Assembly (NCBI RefSeq): GCF_003122365.1
Contig: NZ_CP029254.1
Location: 4,675,501 to 4,739,500 of the forward strand
Source: Streptomyces spongiicola
GTDB taxonomy: Bacteria > Actinomycetota > Actinomycetes > Streptomycetales > Streptomycetaceae
Reading direction: 5' to 3'
Length of the DNA: 64,000 nucleotides
Below, in pieces: positions 62,631 to 64,000 of the stretch. The position numbers and the translations under genes were made by a program. The notes under the pieces are model-generated. The model was not told where the DNA came from, searched no databases, and saw only the letters and a list, made by a program, of their open reading frames with translations. Position 1 is the stretch's first letter. Every line of letters starts with the position of its first letter.

Positions 62631-63436
62631 TCGCCGCCGGCCAGGGCGCCGACGCCGACCCCGCCGCGGTCGACGAGACGGTGCTCGGCGAACTCCTCGG
62701 CGCCGGGGTCCAGATCCCCGGCTCCCCCTTCGAGGGCATGGAGGTCGCCGAGGCCCGCGCCCTGCTCGACGGCGACAGCGGCCCCGAGCTGATGCTCGAC
62801 GCGATGCTGCGCCTCGGCCCGTACGGGCTCTCCCTCGCCGAACTGCGGGAGCACCCCCACGGGATCGACCTCGGCCCGCTCGAGCCGCGGCTGAAGGAGG
62901 TGCTCGGCACGGAGTCGGGACTCGTCCGGCTCGCCCCCGCCGAGCTGGGCGGGGAGATCGGCCGGCTGAACGAGCGGCTCGCCGCCCCGGCCCCGCCGAT
63001 GGTGCTCATCGGCAGGCGCCAGCTCCGCTCCAACAACAGCTGGCTGCACAACATCCCGTCGCTGACGGGCGGCAGCAACCGGTGCACGCTGCACATCCAC
63101 CCCGACGACGTGGCCCGGCTGGGTCTGGACACCCACGCGAGGATCGTCTCCGCAACCGGCGACCTGGTCGTGCCCGTCGAGCCCGTCGACCGCATCATGC
63201 CGGGCGTCGTCAGCCTGCCCCACGGCTGGGGACACGCCGGGTCGGCGCAGCGCACCGCCTCGCTCCACCCGGGCGTGAACGCCAACGCCCTCACCGACGA
63301 CTCCGTGACCGACGCACTTTCCGGCAACGCCGTCTTCAACGGCGCCCCGGTCACGGTCGCCCCCGCCCCGGCTCCCGCCGGCACCGACGAGACCGCCGCC
63401 CCGCAGCGGGTCCCGCTCCCGGTCGTCACGGCCTGA
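62552..63436 (+). pseudogene. Molybdopterin oxidoreductase C-terminal fragment
   Basis: About 294 codons in the +2-shifted frame relative to smc. From VLPLEPGQLSEAEIMARLCL onward it matches the C-terminal part of bacterial molybdopterin (formate dehydrogenase/BisC-like) oxidoreductases: IDLGPLEPRLKEVLGTESG, the cofactor-proximal LIGRRQLRSNNSWLHNIPSL, CTLHIHPDDVARLGL and LPHGWGHAG. The Fe-S and main Mo-binding domains that should precede it are absent, cut off at the junction with smc. An internal ATG at 62612 could give a 274-aa product without catalytic capacity. Confidence 0.8.
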
Positions 63437-63480
63437 GGCCGTTCCCGCGTTCCGCCCCGATCCCCCGACTGGAGGACCCA

Positions 63481-64000
63481 TGCATCCCGCCCCGGACGAC
63501 ACCGTCGTCATCGAGGCATGGCTGTCCGAGTTCCCGTTCCCCGACTTCCTGGAGCCGATCCGGGAACGCGCCCGGGAGTTCGAGAAGGCCCACCCCGGGC
63601 ACCGGATCAACATCCGCGGCTTCTCCTACCAGGAGCTTCCCGACGCGATCGCCCGGGCGGCCGCCGCGGGCCGGGCCCCCGCGGTCGCCACCTACTACGC
63701 CGGAGCCTCGCAGCTGGCGCGCGACGCCCGCGCCCAGGACGGCAGCCCGCTCTTCGTCTCCGTGGAGAAGGCCGTCGCCGGACGCACGGAGATCCTCGGC
63801 GAGGCGGTCGTCCTCGACGACTTCCTGCCGGGCGTCCGCGAGTACTACACCGTCGACGGCGACTTCACGACGATGCCGCTGACCCTCTCGACCATGCTGC
63901 TCTACGCCAACACCACCGTGCTGCGCCGCGCCGGGGTCGCCGCCGCGCCCCGGACCTGGGAGGACACCACGGCCGCGTGCGAGGCCGTCGCCCGCCTCGC
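63481..64000 (+). CDS. Solute-binding-protein-like gene without signal peptide (3' end outside window)
   Basis: 173 codons visible. ATG after GGAGG. VVIEAWLSEFPFPDFLEPIR, FEKAHPGHRINIRGFSYQEL and MPLTLSTMLLYANTTVLRRA follow type 1 (sugar ABC) extracellular solute-binding proteins, but the product starts directly at the mature domain with no secretion signal or lipobox, so it may be cytosolic and used for something other than uptake. Follows the molybdopterin fragment by 44 bp; both are foreign to the smc neighbourhood. Confidence 0.75.

Overview
The window is high-GC actinobacterial DNA, almost certainly a Streptomyces chromosome core. Evidence: very high third-position GC; GTG/TTG starts; two tandem conservon (cvnABCD) operons; an HU protein with a lysine-rich tail (HupS type); an acyl-CoA carboxylase with its small epsilon subunit; and the order leuB-ilvE ... 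cimA ... accB-accE ... cvn ... gltX-tRNAs-ndgR-leuCD-hupS ... gpsA-ddl ... thiL-thiD-rpmB-fakA-recG-rsmD-coaD-(DivIVA-like)-DUF177-rpmF-rnc-mutM ... smc, which as I remember it matches the SCO5522-SCO5577 stretch of S. coelicolor.

Layout. 1-490: end of an AAC(2')-like acetyltransferase. 1110-3991: small protein, leuB, ilvE. 4831-9474: divergent urease (fused gamma-beta, then alpha), agmatine deiminase, TetR regulator. 9571-11479: cimA behind what looks like an isoleucine-codon transcription attenuator. 11615-15146: membrane protein with a DUF1876 partner, a 41-bp minisatellite, a GNAT, a YceI protein. 16128-17937: acetyl/propionyl-CoA carboxylase beta and epsilon. 18336-28687 (minus): two tandem conservons whose cvnD genes appear identical over 603 bp. 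29222-32612: repeat-containing 58-aa peptide, FAH-family enzyme, gltX, HAD hydrolase. 32704-33224: five tRNA genes (Gln-Glu-Glu-Gln-Glu), then MerR/DUF4188 divergent pair, ndgR divergent from leuCD. 37820-46583: hupS, cofC, plsC-gpsA-ddl, thiL-thiD, rpmB. 46852-56325: fakA-like, recG, rsmD-coaD, DivIVA-like, DUF177-rpmF-rnc, mutM. 57017-58036: a lower-GC three-gene islet with a DUF4258/DUF2283 toxin-antitoxin-like pair. 58609-60577: CAP-domain secreted protein, acylphosphatase, coiled-coil small protein.

From 60828 the start of smc is intact, but inside the hinge (about 62541-62570) the sequence changes abruptly into the C-terminal part of a molybdopterin oxidoreductase, followed by a solute-binding-protein-like gene without a signal peptide that runs off the window. 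This is either a real rearrangement breakpoint that destroys smc or a chimeric assembly join.

Functional themes. Branched-chain amino acid synthesis (leuB, ilvE, cimA, leuCD) with its probable regulators (NdgR, cimA attenuator); acyl-CoA supply; signalling by conservon G-protein-like complexes; and housekeeping translation, repair and envelope genes. Most motifs, palindromes and identities below were read by eye; family names rest on recalled knowledge of the families, not on database searches.
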